In this document: positions 34,948 to 43,485 of the stretch, piece after piece
How positions within the stretch are numbered: position 1 is the stretch's first letter
How the letters are laid out: each line of letters starts with the position of its first letter
Source of the DNA: Filibacter tadaridae
GTDB taxonomy: Bacteria; Bacillota; Bacilli; Bacillales_A; Planococcaceae
Reading direction: 5' to 3'
Assembly (NCBI RefSeq): GCF_900609045.1
Contig: NZ_UXAV01000042.1
Coordinates: forward strand, 62,001-126,000
DNA length: 64,000 bases
The notes under the pieces: model-generated
The model's input: the letters and a program-made list of their open reading frames with translations, nothing else
What the model was told of the DNA's origin: nothing
Databases searched by the model: none
Translations under genes and position numbers: made by a program

Positions 34948-35026
34948 AAGAAAAAGAATCCGTGTTTCTCTTATTCCATATGTGTACTCTACTTCATAAT
35001 ATGCCCACGAAGATAAAACGAAACCT

Positions 35027-35149
35027 TCAATACATATTAGAATAAGAACGCCTTTTGAAGCCGCTTCGGCGCTAGGGGATGCCTACCGCCTGTAAAAATC
35101 CTTCGCTTCGTTTGTATTGATTGTCATTTGATCAACCCAAATATACTAG
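35027..35149. repeat. MITE-like repeat, copy B
   Basis: It shares CCTTTTGAAG and the tail TCATTTGATCAACCC with copy A, and GCTAGGGGATGCCTACCGC with copy C. The left end is degraded, so the boundary is approximate. The rest of 34822-35145 is AT-rich with no gene. Confidence 0.55.
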
Positions 35150-35880
35150 GATTGGTTTTCAATTATCGATGAAAGCGTTTCCCCTATCAATGATTCCGCA
35201 TGGATAACAAGTTCCTGCCGTCCGAGTGTCTTCACTGTTTCCACTTCGATGGCCGGCAAAATTTCCACAAATACGTGTGAAGCACGAATCTTATTGTTAT
35301 TCTTCTCCATTATTCCTGAAGTACCACTTATAGCAACCGGCACAATAGGGACTAATGCATCTAGAGCAATTTTTGCAAATCCCGATTTGAAGGGTTGTAA
35401 ACCAGTTCCTTTGCTTCTAGTCCCTTCAGGAAAAATGATCATCGAATGCCCCGCTTTTAACATATCCGAGGAGTCTGACAACACCCTCATCGCGCTTCGT
35501 TTATCAGTCCTGTCAATAAATACACAGTTCATCTGCTCCATCCAATCATTGATGATTGGTAACTTTTTCACTTCTATCTTGGATATGAATCCAAACGGCT
35601 TTGGAATGGAAGCTATCAATACAGGAATATCAAAATTCCCTTCATGATTGCTGACGAATAGTACGGGTCCCTCCGGCAAGTTCTCGATACCAGTTACCGA
35701 AATGATACTTCTAGTCCTTTTCAAAATACCTGAAGCCCAAATACGAGGTACTTCATCAACGTAAAAGTCTCTGACAGCCGGATCTAACTTATTACTCAAT
35801 TTTTTAACCTTGTTCAATCTTTTTATTGTAAATGGTAAATAGCCGAACAAATAAGAAAACGTTCGTATTGAATTATACAT
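35146..35880 (-). CDS. plsC: 1-acyl-sn-glycerol-3-phosphate acyltransferase (PlsC-like)
   Basis: A 244-residue membrane acyltransferase. Motif I is NHEGNFD (the catalytic His-X4-Asp), then FIDRTD and the FPEGTRS motif, with the VPVAISGT region after it. It acylates lysophosphatidate in phospholipid synthesis; the B. subtilis counterpart in this position is ypkP. ATG 35880 lies 10 bp after the dfrA stop, and an in-frame extension would run into dfrA. It is the last gene of thyA-dfrA-plsC. Copy B of the repeat touches its 3' end, within a few bases of the stop. Confidence 0.88.
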   Translation of the reverse strand: MYNSIRTFSYLFGYLPFTIKRLNKVKKLSNKLDPAVRDFYVDEVPRIWASGILKRTRSIISVTGIENLPEGPVLFVSNHEGNFDIPVLIASIPKPFGFISKIEVKKLPIINDWMEQMNCVFIDRTDKRSAMRVLSDSSDMLKAGHSMIIFPEGTRSKGTGLQPFKSGFAKIALDALVPIVPVAISGTSGIMEKNNNKIRASHVFVEILPAIEVETVKTLGRQELVIHAESLIGETLSSIIENQS

Positions 35881-35890
35881 AACTATCTCT

Positions 35891-36370
35891 TTATTTCCTT
35901 TCGTAAATGAGGAAAGAATATGGCGTTCCATCTTCGGTCATATAGACTTCTGATGAGGATGTAGGCTTCCAGTCAATTCCGTAGGGCGGGAAGTAGGTAT
36001 CCCCCTTGAACGGTTTTTGGATGTACGTGATGTATAAACGGTTTGCTATGCCCATCGCTAACCTAAATATTTCAGCGCCTCCGATGATCATCACTTCATC
36101 GGCATAGTTTTCCCCTTGTGCTATCGCTTCGTTTAAATCATGTACGATTGTAACACCTTCTGCTGTAAAATCCTTGTTTCGTGTCACTACAATATTGAGC
36201 CTGCCTGGTAAAGGCCTACCAATGGATTCGTATGTTTTACGCCCCATTATTATTGATTTCCCCATAGACATCTTTTTAAAATAAGCAAGATCTTCTGGAA
36301 TATGCCAGGGTAGTTTGTTATTCAAACCGATAACCCGATCCGGATCATGTGCAACGAGTAATGAAATCAT
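35891..36370 (-). CDS. dfrA: Dihydrofolate reductase
   Basis: A 159-residue chromosomal-type DHFR. The motifs VIGLNNKLPWHIPEDLAYFK, IIMGRKTYESIGRPLPGR and MIIGGAEIF bind folate and NADPH; the acidic residue that protonates dihydrofolate is the Glu in IPEDLAYF. It regenerates tetrahydrofolate after thymidylate synthesis. ATG follows AAAGGAAG, 24 bp after thyA, so the pair is cotranscribed. Confidence 0.96.
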   Translation of the reverse strand: MISLLVAHDPDRVIGLNNKLPWHIPEDLAYFKKMSMGKSIIMGRKTYESIGRPLPGRLNIVVTRNKDFTAEGVTIVHDLNEAIAQGENYADEVMIIGGAEIFRLAMGIANRLYITYIQKPFKGDTYFPPYGIDWKPTSSSEVYMTEDGTPYSFLIYERK

Positions 36371-36394
36371 AATGAACTTCCTTTCTTTGCACAG

Positions 36395-37336
36395 TTAAAC
36401 TGCAATGGGTGCTTTTATTTTTGGATGTGGATCATAATTTTCAAGTACTATATCACTTGTTTCTACGTCGAATATGGATTTCCCTTCCATATTTAATTTC
36501 AATTTGGGTAAGGTACGTGGTTCGCGTGTTATTTGTTCATTTACCTGAGCAATGTGGTTGCTGTAGATATGGGCATCGCCTAGTGTATGGACAAATTCTC
36601 CAACTTCAAGCTCACATTCATGGGCAATTAAATGAACGAGTAGCGCATAGGAAGCGATATTAAATGGTACGCCAAGGAATACATCCGCACTGCGTTGATA
36701 AAGTTGACAAGAAAGTTTGCCGTTTGACACATAAAATTGGAACAGTGCGTGACAAGGTGGCAACGCCATATCTTCCACTTCGGAAGGGTTCCAGGCTGTT
36801 ACAATATGTCTCCGTGAATCGGGATTTTGTTTAATGCCAGCAATTAGGTTGGCAATTTGATCGATTGACTCTTCACCTTTCGACCAAGAACGCCATTGTT
36901 TGCCGTAAACAGGGCCCAAATCTCCGTAGTTCGCTGCGAAGTCAGCATCTTCAAGAATCCGTTTTTTAAAGGAGTCCATTTCAATTAAATACCGTGTTTG
37001 AAATTCGGGATCTTGTGTGGCACGACGGCCAAAATCTGTCATGTCAGGACCTGAGTACTCTGGACTTTTCACCCATTGTTCAAATGCCCATTCGTCCCAG
37101 ATTGGATTTCGATTTTCAATAAGTGTTTTGACATTTGTATCCCCTTTTAAAAACCAAAGAAGTTCCGATGCTATTAAACGGAAGGCTGTTTTTTTTGTTG
37201 TCATAAGTGGGAAACCTTCGGATAAATCATAACGCATTTGATAACCGAATACACTAATTGTTCCGGTTCCCGTCCTGTCTTCTTTTTTCGTTCCTGTAGC
37301 TAGTATGTGTTTGCACAAATCTAGATATTGCTTCAT
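36395..37336 (-). CDS. thyA: Thymidylate synthase (long ThyA form)
   Basis: A 313-residue ThyA that methylates dUMP with methylenetetrahydrofolate. Key blocks are [11 protein letters not shown] at the start, the nucleophile in [12 protein letters not shown], and [20 protein letters not shown]. It is about 50 residues longer than the 264-residue E. coli enzyme because of an insert between about 85 and 150 ([13 protein letters not shown] region), as in the long Staphylococcus-type enzymes. ATG follows AAGGAGGA. It heads the operon thyA-dfrA-plsC. Confidence 0.96.
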   Translation of the reverse strand: MKQYLDLCKHILATGTKKEDRTGTGTISVFGYQMRYDLSEGFPLMTTKKTAFRLIASELLWFLKGDTNVKTLIENRNPIWDEWAFEQWVKSPEYSGPDMTDFGRRATQDPEFQTRYLIEMDSFKKRILEDADFAANYGDLGPVYGKQWRSWSKGEESIDQIANLIAGIKQNPDSRRHIVTAWNPSEVEDMALPPCHALFQFYVSNGKLSCQLYQRSADVFLGVPFNIASYALLVHLIAHECELEVGEFVHTLGDAHIYSNHIAQVNEQITREPRTLPKLKLNMEGKSIFDVETSDIVLENYDPHPKIKAPIAV

Positions 37337-37429
37337 ATGTGTTCCTCCTTGCCATTATGTATAGTATAACAAAAACCACCTGAATAATCTTGTAGATGAC
37401 CTTTATATGAATGTTTGTAGACAACATAG

Positions 37430-37469
37430 AAAAACCGCCGATATGGGTTAGGATAACCACTTAGGCGGT
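37430..37469. terminator. Terminator overlapping the end of ypjP
   Basis: AACCGCC/GGCGGT with an inner GGTTA/TAACC helix and TTTTTC on the minus strand; the stop of ypjP lies within it. Confidence 0.7.
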
Positions 37470-38035
37470 GTGTTTTTTGACCAATAAATATCCCCGATTG
37501 AATGATGGGCTATAAACTCATCTTCTGAAGTATGATAATGGAAATTAAAGAAATAACCGTCTTGTGGACGCTTTTCAGTTCGCACATGAAAACGGATAAG
37601 ATCTTTTCGGTCGTTCATGTCATATACGTGAAAGATTTTTTCGGAATAGTTTCCAGCGGGTCTTTCGCTTATTGCAAGACGGCGCTTATGTAAATCACCA
37701 GTTGTTTTCAATGTTTCTTGAATTGCTAGTTCAATTTTCGGGAAGATGACATCGTCAAATTCATCGGCAATAACTGGTCCGATTTTCGAACCGAATTTTG
37801 TATACGATATTTCTTTTGCGGAAGTAACGAGTTCCTTTTCCGATGTTTCCCTTTGCCCAGAGTCTTGTGAATCAGAAAAACTAATTCGATAATCTGTTTC
37901 ACTAGACGGTCCGTTTGCTTGTTTCGGCTCATCCTTGTCTTGTAAATGTAACCATATATCATGACCAGGTGAGATAACGCCGAATGTAAGAAGTGCAACG
38001 GAAACGATGAGCATTTTCTGCAACCATTGTTTCAT
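37448..38035 (-). CDS. ypjP: YpjP-family protein
   Basis: A 195-residue protein with an N-terminal membrane or signal segment (about 8-25), a polar low-complexity stretch (about 35-65), and a C-terminal domain with FHVRTEKRPQDGYFFNFHYH. The family is restricted to spore formers and has no known role; position next to thyA matches B. subtilis. ATG follows GAGGGTG. Confidence 0.85.
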   Translation of the reverse strand: MKQWLQKMLIVSVALLTFGVISPGHDIWLHLQDKDEPKQANGPSSETDYRISFSDSQDSGQRETSEKELVTSAKEISYTKFGSKIGPVIADEFDDVIFPKIELAIQETLKTTGDLHKRRLAISERPAGNYSEKIFHVYDMNDRKDLIRFHVRTEKRPQDGYFFNFHYHTSEDEFIAHHSIGDIYWSKNTPPKWLS

Positions 38036-38178
38036 AGACTATCACCCTCGATTATATGCACTTTTTTAACTATTTGTATATTGGACGAACAATTACACAA
38101 AAGGTTTCTTCTTTCTTCTATTCATTGTACAATATACATGTAGATAAATGTGCGTTTTTTTGAAGGAGGTACTTTCTG

Positions 38179-38256
38179 ATGGATGTTCAATTGTTTATCG
38201 GTCTAGGAATGCTGGCATTAGTCCTATACTTAAGCTCACTTAATTTTACCCATTAA
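38179..38256 (+). CDS. 25-residue membrane peptide
   Basis: The ORF MDVQLFIGLGMLALVLYLSS... encodes one membrane helix with a short polar tail. ATG 38179 lies 8 nt after a perfect AAGGAGG, a possible -10 (TACAAT) lies about 60 bp upstream, and a strong terminator follows at once. These three signals make a real small gene likely. It is divergent from ypjP and convergent with ypiP. Function unknown. Confidence 0.65.
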   Translation: MDVQLFIGLGMLALVLYLSSLNFTH

Positions 38257-38266
38257 TCGCAATGAC

Positions 38267-38311
38267 AAAAACGTCGTCAACTTCTTTTTCCGGAAGTGAC
38301 GACGTTTTTTA
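38267..38311. terminator. Bidirectional terminator between the 25-residue gene and ypiP
   Basis: AAAACGTCGTCA-ACTTC paired with GGAAGT-GACGACGTTTT, with T-runs on both strands. Confidence 0.88.
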
Positions 38312-39088
38312 TTTTTCCTTAAAGCCAAAATGGAACTTCGTATTCGGCCTTATCATTTGTTTTAACTCAAATTGTTCAAACACTGGCGAGTCATATCGAC
38401 TTTTCACGACAACACGTCGCTTACTCACGCGAACGGCTTGTTCCATCCATTCCTCCGTTAACGAGCTATGAAAGCCTGATTGTCGGAGTGCTGTAAAATT
38501 AGAAGACTCTTCAACAGGCGCATGGAACATCGGATCCAAGTAAACGACGTCCCATGTAGAATCAGACTGTGTCCGCAAAAAATCGATTGCTCGAGCATGA
38601 ATGACGTTTACCCGCGCCATCGACTGTTTAAGCTGCACTGACTCAGTGGGAAACGTATGAAGTCCATGCCTTGTTATGAATGCAACGGCTGAATCCGCCT
38701 CGACCCCTGTCACAAAACCGCTTTCCCCAACTACATAGGAAGCGATGATACTATCGGAAGCCAGACCAAGTGTACAATCAAGAAAAGAATCTCCTGATTG
38801 TAATTGGGCTGTCTCGATTAATGGATCCTTTTCACCTTTCAATAGACGCTTCAAACGAAATGCAGCGGAATTGGGATGGAAGAAAAACGGTGCATCCATC
38901 CCAATTCGATATAAGTCAAATCGGTTTTTACCCGCAATAATGACATCAGACTTGTAGTCAGCTTGCAATTGTACAATCGACCTTTTTTTACGTTCGACGA
39001 CAGGAAATCCAAGAACTTCAGCCGCATTGGCTGCTAATTGAACGGATTGTTCGTCAGGTCTGCCGCTAGTTGTTACGATTCCACTCAT
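38309..39088 (-). CDS. ypiP: RsmJ-like class I SAM methyltransferase (YpiP)
   Basis: A 259-residue protein with a short N-terminal TTSGRP domain and a Rossmann methyltransferase fold: motif I-like FLDCTLGLASDS (about 108-119), GVEADSA, and the DP-containing motif IV VVYLDPMF. It resembles RsmJ, which methylates 16S rRNA; the exact target is inferred. The ATG overlaps the brxA stop by four bases (ATGA), so it is coupled to brxA. Confidence 0.85.
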   Translation of the reverse strand: MSGIVTTSGRPDEQSVQLAANAAEVLGFPVVERKKRSIVQLQADYKSDVIIAGKNRFDLYRIGMDAPFFFHPNSAAFRLKRLLKGEKDPLIETAQLQSGDSFLDCTLGLASDSIIASYVVGESGFVTGVEADSAVAFITRHGLHTFPTESVQLKQSMARVNVIHARAIDFLRTQSDSTWDVVYLDPMFHAPVEESSNFTALRQSGFHSSLTEEWMEQAVRVSKRRVVVKSRYDSPVFEQFELKQMIRPNTKFHFGFKEK

Positions 39089-39522
39089 TTTACGCAGACT
39101 TGGTTAAGAACTTCCGACAGATGGTCTTTAATCTGACCCATCTCAAAATTCTCGATTTGTTCACGTGGGATGAAGTATGCAAGTTTGCCATCTTTCCACA
39201 ATGCGATGGACGGCGAGCTCGGCGGCACTTCTGGGAAGTAATCCCTCATAGACGCTGTCGCTTCTTTATCTTGACCAGCGAATACGGTAAATAAATGATC
39301 AGGTCTTTGTTCTGCATCTTCCAATGCCTCTCTGACCGCTGGACGCGCAAGCCCAGCTGCACAACCACATACCGAGTTTATGACAACAAGAGCAGTTCCT
39401 CCTACCTTGTCCATTGTCTCTTTTACATCTTCGGCAGTCATCAGTTCTGTAAATCCAGTTTGTACGAGTTCTTCACGCATCGGTTGCACGATGCCTTTCA
39501 TATATTCGTCATAAGCGTTCAT
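39085..39522 (-). CDS. brxA: Bacilliredoxin BrxA (YphP)
   Basis: A 145-residue thioredoxin-fold protein with the unusual active site SVCGCAAG (CGC, about residues 51-55). Bacilliredoxins remove bacillithiol from oxidised protein thiols in Firmicutes. ATG follows AAGGGGG. It is the first gene of the brxA-ypiP pair and keeps the B. subtilis order beside ypjP. Confidence 0.93.
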   Translation of the reverse strand: MNAYDEYMKGIVQPMREELVQTGFTELMTAEDVKETMDKVGGTALVVINSVCGCAAGLARPAVREALEDAEQRPDHLFTVFAGQDKEATASMRDYFPEVPPSSPSIALWKDGKLAYFIPREQIENFEMGQIKDHLSEVLNQVCVK

Positions 39523-39666
39523 GTTTTCGTCCCCCTTTAGATATGTTAAAAACCAAGCTCTTCATTTCCTATTCTACCTTTGATTGCACATTTTTTCACG
39601 GTTCTTCACTTCGAATGTTAGTTTTTTAACGAAATAAATAAATAAAAAGAAGAAATATTCTTTCAA

Positions 39667-39695
39667 GAATAAAGCCTTCTATACTGAGCATATTA
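39667..39695 (+). promoter_or_regulatory. Sigma-G-like promoter
   Basis: GAATA (39667-39671), 17-bp spacer, CATATTA (39689-39695), fitting the forespore pattern GHATR / CATNNTA. The -35 lies inside a palindrome TATTCTT-TC-AAGAATA. The implied start is near 39702, just at the ribosome site. Confidence 0.5.
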
Positions 39696-39716
39696 GACTC
39701 TAGGAGGTGAATATCC

Positions 39717-39917
39717 ATGGACAAAAACAACAAAAAGACAATGAACGAAAGAACGCATAATAGTTTTGAAATCTACAAAAACAATAAAAACAGCAATAGT
39801 AATAACAGTAACCCAAACGAAGAATTTGCTGCCGATTTTGATGCTGATTTTGACGCTCAAATAAAAAACAATGTTACCCTCAAAAACAACAATCAACAAT
39901 TCGATAATAATAAATAA
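39717..39917 (+). CDS. Asn-rich small protein, possible gamma-type SASP
   Basis: A 66-residue, highly polar protein, over a quarter Asn, with a central acidic block (NEEFAADFDADFDAQIKNN). The EFAA...DAQ pattern recalls the repeats of gamma-type small acid-soluble spore proteins (EFASETNAQQ), but only one block is present. Strong TAGGAGGTG ribosome site, sigma-G-like promoter and own terminator all support a real, highly expressed spore-stage gene. SASP identity is inference. Confidence 0.6.
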   Translation: MDKNNKKTMNERTHNSFEIYKNNKNSNSNNSNPNEEFAADFDADFDAQIKNNVTLKNNNQQFDNNK

Positions 39918-39929
39918 AAGCTATGCTTG

Positions 39930-39966
39930 AAAGGTGAGAGCTAAATGGGCTCTCACCTTTCTTATT
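39930..39966 (+). terminator. Terminator of the SASP-like gene
   Basis: AAAGGTGAGAGC paired with GCTCTCACCTTT and a T-rich tail. Confidence 0.88.
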
Positions 39967-40040
39967 TTAATTTAGGCTTATTTTAATTTAAGACGATTGT
40001 CCAGAAATCTATAATGGACTTATCATAGATTTTAGGCTTA

Positions 40041-40514
40041 TTATGCGCACGAATCCTCTAATCGTTGGTCTATTGCATCGCAAAACATATTCACCATTGC
40101 TTGCATCCGATCAACATCGGCTTGCTGCGCATCCAAATCGACTTTGACGATTGAATCCACCACATGAGCACCGACCTCTGTAAATTTTTCCGCCATCAAG
40201 TCAGTGGCGTGGCAAAACTCGTAATAACAAGAATCACCAGAACCAAAAACGCCAACCACTTTATCAGTAAAACTAACTGTATCCAAATCATCGTACGTTT
40301 CTTCTATCTCATAAGGCAAATTACCATCGTCATATGTGTATGTTCCGAACAAAATACCGTCGTAGGCAAGAAACTCTTTTGCCGCAATGGCTTCCGCGTC
40401 AAATGTTTTAACCGTTACATCGAATCCTCTGCCTGTTAATACAACTTTAGCGATTTCTGCTAGTTCTTCTGTATTTCCAGTCATGCTTGTATAGGCAATT
40501 AGTATATTCCTCAT
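40041..40514 (-). CDS. Flavodoxin
   Basis: A 157-residue short-chain flavodoxin. The FMN phosphate loop is SMTGNTEE (about residues 9-16); the acidic surface and GSGDSCYYEFC block near 86-96 are typical. It carries electrons at low potential, often replacing ferredoxin when iron is short. ATG 40514 follows AAAGGGGG; a longer frame to 40589 lacks a start site. A TATAAT -10 lies about 40 bp upstream, with no Fur box seen there. Confidence 0.9.
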   Translation of the reverse strand: MRNILIAYTSMTGNTEELAEIAKVVLTGRGFDVTVKTFDAEAIAAKEFLAYDGILFGTYTYDDGNLPYEIEETYDDLDTVSFTDKVVGVFGSGDSCYYEFCHATDLMAEKFTEVGAHVVDSIVKVDLDAQQADVDRMQAMVNMFCDAIDQRLEDSCA

Positions 40515-40647
40515 TCTAAGAACCCCCTTTTTGCTAAAATAAATCCACCGCTCATCTACCATTATAAAGAATTTGGACGCAAAAATCATTGATGCGGATC
40601 AAGAGGTACAGCAATATAGTACAAAAATAGTTTATAACATTGAATTC

Positions 40648-40699
40648 GGTGCCAGTTGCTGCAAAAATTTGAAAGGAGCAAATGATGTCAGTGGCACCG
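40648..40699. repeat. Inverted repeat enclosing a ribosome site
   Basis: CGGTGCCA (40648-40655) and TGGCACCG (40692-40699) are perfect complements, with inner TTGCT/AGCAA. The loop holds AAAGGAG and an ATG that opens a 16-codon frame (40685-40735). Confidence 0.5.
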
Positions 40700-40708
40700 A
40701 GTGGGTCA

Positions 40709-40748
40709 AAAAAGCAGCTACCAGTTCTCAGTTGAGATGGTTGCTGCT
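40709..40748 (-). terminator. Terminator of the amidase gene
   Basis: AGCAGCTACCA/TGGTTGCTGCT arms followed by TTTTTT on the minus strand. Confidence 0.88.
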
Positions 40749-40764
40749 ACTAATGCAAAGACGT

Positions 40765-41568
40765 TTATTTATTTTCATCCAATAACCCACGGTCAAGTGC
40801 TTCATAAAGAATTCCAATCGCATCCGAATCCGTTAGCGTTCCATTCAATAACTTTTTACGCCATTTTAAATTAATAGCACCCTCATCTTTACTTTCAAGC
40901 CGCTTCAACACAGTTGCTGTCGTATTGATAATTGACTGGGAAGATGGTTTATACAAATTATCCCCTTTTTTCTTTGCAGGTATCGCTGAATCATCTATCT
41001 CGATGGGCTGAAGCTTAAAGTATGCCGCCAGTCCTTCCGCTATAGCTTCCCCTTGCGCTTTCAAAAAGCGTTCGTCACGTAATTTTATTATGTCAACTGT
41101 TGAATCCATAAAACCACCTTCCGTTAGTATTGCTGGCATGGCGGATTCGCGTAGAACATGGAAATTCGCTTGTTTCATACCACGGTCACTTACTCCCATC
41201 GCTACGACAATACGTGGATGAACTTCTCCTGCAATTTCAATTGATTTCGAATTTGCAGCTGGGTTGTCTATCGTGTAGGTTTCAATACCGCTATGTTTGC
41301 CCCATTTAGTCGATAATGCGTTGTGGTGAATGGACGCATACACATCTGCCTGCCACTTGTTAGCCAGGTCCGTGCGAGTTTTCAGTGGAACGTCTGTCAT
41401 ACCCGTTGGATCATCCACCCGAAGTATTTCTACATCTTTGTAGGTTTTCAGTTTTACAATGGCATAGCGAGCTACTTTATTGTTAAACGACCACTCTCGC
41501 TCATTATCTGGAGAACGTTTACCCGGTGTGTGAAGACCATGCCCTGCATCGATAACAATTCTAACCAT
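40765..41568 (-). CDS. N-acetylmuramoyl-L-alanine amidase (Amidase_3, CwlC-like)
   Basis: A 267-residue amidase. The N-terminal Amidase_3 domain (about 1-180) shows the zinc site (IDAGHG, Glu near 24, YASIHHNA) and the catalytic glutamate in ILTEGGFMD. A C-terminal helical domain (about 205-263, with two acidic LTDSDAIGILYEAL-like turns) may target the wall. It lacks a signal peptide, as CwlC does, the amidase used for mother-cell lysis. ATG follows AAAGGAGGTGA. A CATATACTA element 63 bp upstream suits sigma-E/K control. A phage endolysin origin is possible, but no phage genes are near. Confidence 0.88.
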   Translation of the reverse strand: MVRIVIDAGHGLHTPGKRSPDNEREWSFNNKVARYAIVKLKTYKDVEILRVDDPTGMTDVPLKTRTDLANKWQADVYASIHHNALSTKWGKHSGIETYTIDNPAANSKSIEIAGEVHPRIVVAMGVSDRGMKQANFHVLRESAMPAILTEGGFMDSTVDIIKLRDERFLKAQGEAIAEGLAAYFKLQPIEIDDSAIPAKKKGDNLYKPSSQSIINTTATVLKRLESKDEGAINLKWRKKLLNGTLTDSDAIGILYEALDRGLLDENK

Positions 41569-41630
41569 TCAGGTCACCTCCTTTTTTGTGCATTAAGATT
41601 GGGTTAAAAACTGTAAATACTTTTTCTGTA

Positions 41631-41639
41631 TAGTATATG
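41631..41639 (-). promoter_or_regulatory. Sigma-E/K-like -10 of the amidase gene
   Basis: CATATACTA on the minus strand fits CATANNNTA. No sigma-A -35 is present at the right distance; the -35 of a mother-cell promoter is not obvious either. Confidence 0.4.
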
Positions 41640-41722
41640 CGTTATGCATTTTTCGGAGGCGGCACTTGTCCATTCACAGACAAAATAGGAAACCAACTAA
41701 ACTCTAGGTTAGTCCAAAGTCG

Positions 41723-42181
41723 TCATCTGTAATGCTCAGCTAACGACCGTTTGATTTTAGCTTTACTGAAAGGCAGCCCTAACTGCTTCCTATAAAAGTT
41801 GAAATTATGTTCAACATGGCTTAGCAACCTTTTTTCCTTATCAAATAGTTTTGAGCTTTCTTCGTAGTGTTCCCATCTTATTTCCTTTCTTAAAGCCCAA
41901 ATAATCGAATCCAAATCGGGATCGACTAATTCATAGTTTTTCTTCATAATACCTTCTATTTCAAAAAGGGTTTCTTTTGTAATCCCGTCATAGCCCACTC
42001 CCGGAACGACAGATGCGACCAGTACTTTTAGAACAGGTGTGTATACTTTTTTCAAAATTTCGGTTTTATATTTAACGGATTCATTCCGAATTTCTTTCAT
42101 CAACTGAAAATGATAATTAAAAAAACTGGTAATCACGATGGTAATTGAAGAACTTACTAATGCAATGATGATTTCTTTCAA
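41723..42181 (-). CDS. Membrane-anchored protein of unknown function
   Basis: A 152-residue protein with an N-terminal membrane helix (about 4-24) followed by a charged, mostly helical cytoplasmic domain with many aromatic and Lys/Glu residues (SKLFDKEKRLLSHVEHNFNFY). No family was recognised. ATG at 42181 follows GGGGAGAGG. It stands alone between the amidase and ypgR and interrupts the conserved gene order, so it may be an accessory insertion. Confidence 0.6.
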   Translation of the reverse strand: MKEIIIALVSSSITIVITSFFNYHFQLMKEIRNESVKYKTEILKKVYTPVLKVLVASVVPGVGYDGITKETLFEIEGIMKKNYELVDPDLDSIIWALRKEIRWEHYEESSKLFDKEKRLLSHVEHNFNFYRKQLGLPFSKAKIKRSLAEHYR

Positions 42182-42265
42182 TTGCCCTCTCCCCTAACTC
42201 CTCATTCTCTTGTTGCTCTATAGTATTCGGCTACCTTAAGACAGTGTGAACAATGACTTAAAGAA

Positions 42266-42304
42266 AAGGAAAACAGCCATCTACTCGTAGGAGTGGATGG
42301 CTGT
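42266..42304 (-). terminator. Terminator of ypgR
   Basis: ACAGCCATC/GATGGCTGT with inner TACTC/GGAGTG pairing, then TTTTCC on the minus strand. Confidence 0.88.
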
Positions 42305-42334
42305 CTGTTAGGTTATCTTGTCGAATAAAAGTAC

Positions 42335-43468
42335 TTATTCTTTTTGCGATGCAGTCCGAGCTTCCGTCATTTGTTTCCAAACGGAACCTTTCGCGTCTTC
42401 GCCTTCTGCAATACGTTCAATCGCCATGCGAATTTGAAGTTTCACTTCGAATTCCGGATCATTTTCAGCCTCTTTCAAAGCAGGCAATGCCGTTTCGGTT
42501 CCGGTTTCATATAGGTACATTGCTGCCCGCCATCGGACAAGTTTGTTCTTGTCTTGTAACGCTTTGATTGCCGCATCTTCGAATTCCTTGAAACCGAGGT
42601 CGCTCGTACAATCCCCCGCTGTTCGACGGACTGCCCAACTTTTATCTTGCAGTGCTTTCTCGATATACGGAACGACAGCTTCGTCCTCAATCATGCCAAG
42701 ATACACAGTTGCAAGCCGACGGATCGACATTTTTTCATCACTGAGCGCTTGGCTAAGAAGAGGCAGGTCTGATACGTCCGGGTCAGGCAATTGGTCAAGT
42801 AATTGGAATCTAGTTTCCCACTCATCGACAGTGAATTCATCAAGTGATACTTTTTTTCCGCGCTGTTTTGAATCTGATTGCCCTTCATTTGATTGACGGA
42901 TGATTTCTTGCAGCCGTTCCTCAGGATAAGCAGCCTCGATTTCTTGACTAACCAGTTGGCCAATCTCTTCTTTTTCACCATAACGAATTCCATAATCCGC
43001 CCATTTACGTAATAGAATATAGTTCTCTACTTCTGCACTGTGTACAGCTTCCATTGCTTCGATGAACCGCCTGCTTAACCCGAACCGTTCTTCGGAATTA
43101 CTATCGAATACTTTTACTTGCAATGGTACATCTTTGTAGGTTTGTACATGAACATAAACTTCACCGTAGCGATCGTCTATCTCTTCTTCCATTTCTGCCA
43201 GTTCGCCTTGTTCCTCGTTGAAAACAGCTTGGACATCCGCAAGAATAGATTCCCAAGATACTTTTCCTATTCGTTCAACCGCCATAAAATTCAGCACATG
43301 ATAAATACCTTTAATGCCATTGATGGCCAGTAATGCGGAAAGGGGGTGAGGTGCCGTTTCTGCATCTTCTTTTTTGTAATTGTGACTTGTACCTTGTGGT
43401 AATTCAGTGTCGAGTACAATTTTCATGGAGTTCGGACTCGGCGTCGGTTCGATTGTTACAATTTTCAT
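42335..43468 (-). CDS. ypgR: YpgR/CvfC-family protein (NifU-N-like plus HEAT repeats)
   Basis: A 377-residue protein. The N-terminal 90 residues (MKIVTIEPTPSPNSMKIVLD) have the Nfu/scaffold N-terminal fold, and the C-terminal part (about 235-365) is a run of HEAT repeats (SIRRLATVYLGMI, WAVRRTAGDCTSDLG, LVRWRAAMYLYETG). The Staphylococcus homologue is conserved virulence factor C; the molecular role is unknown. ATG 43468 follows AAGGGGG; an extension to 43519 runs into yfmR. It follows yfmR by 17 bp and may be cotranscribed. Confidence 0.88.
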   Translation of the reverse strand: MKIVTIEPTPSPNSMKIVLDTELPQGTSHNYKKEDAETAPHPLSALLAINGIKGIYHVLNFMAVERIGKVSWESILADVQAVFNEEQGELAEMEEEIDDRYGEVYVHVQTYKDVPLQVKVFDSNSEERFGLSRRFIEAMEAVHSAEVENYILLRKWADYGIRYGEKEEIGQLVSQEIEAAYPEERLQEIIRQSNEGQSDSKQRGKKVSLDEFTVDEWETRFQLLDQLPDPDVSDLPLLSQALSDEKMSIRRLATVYLGMIEDEAVVPYIEKALQDKSWAVRRTAGDCTSDLGFKEFEDAAIKALQDKNKLVRWRAAMYLYETGTETALPALKEAENDPEFEVKLQIRMAIERIAEGEDAKGSVWKQMTEARTASQKE

Positions 43469-43485
43469 TTGTAATGCCCCCTTCG

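Noticed and set aside
40648..40699. T-box leader
   Set aside because: There is no T-box core sequence and no amino-acid gene downstream on either strand.
40573..40785. 70-codon plus-strand ORF
   Set aside because: It spans the flavodoxin promoter, an inverted repeat and the amidase terminator, and has no ribosome site.
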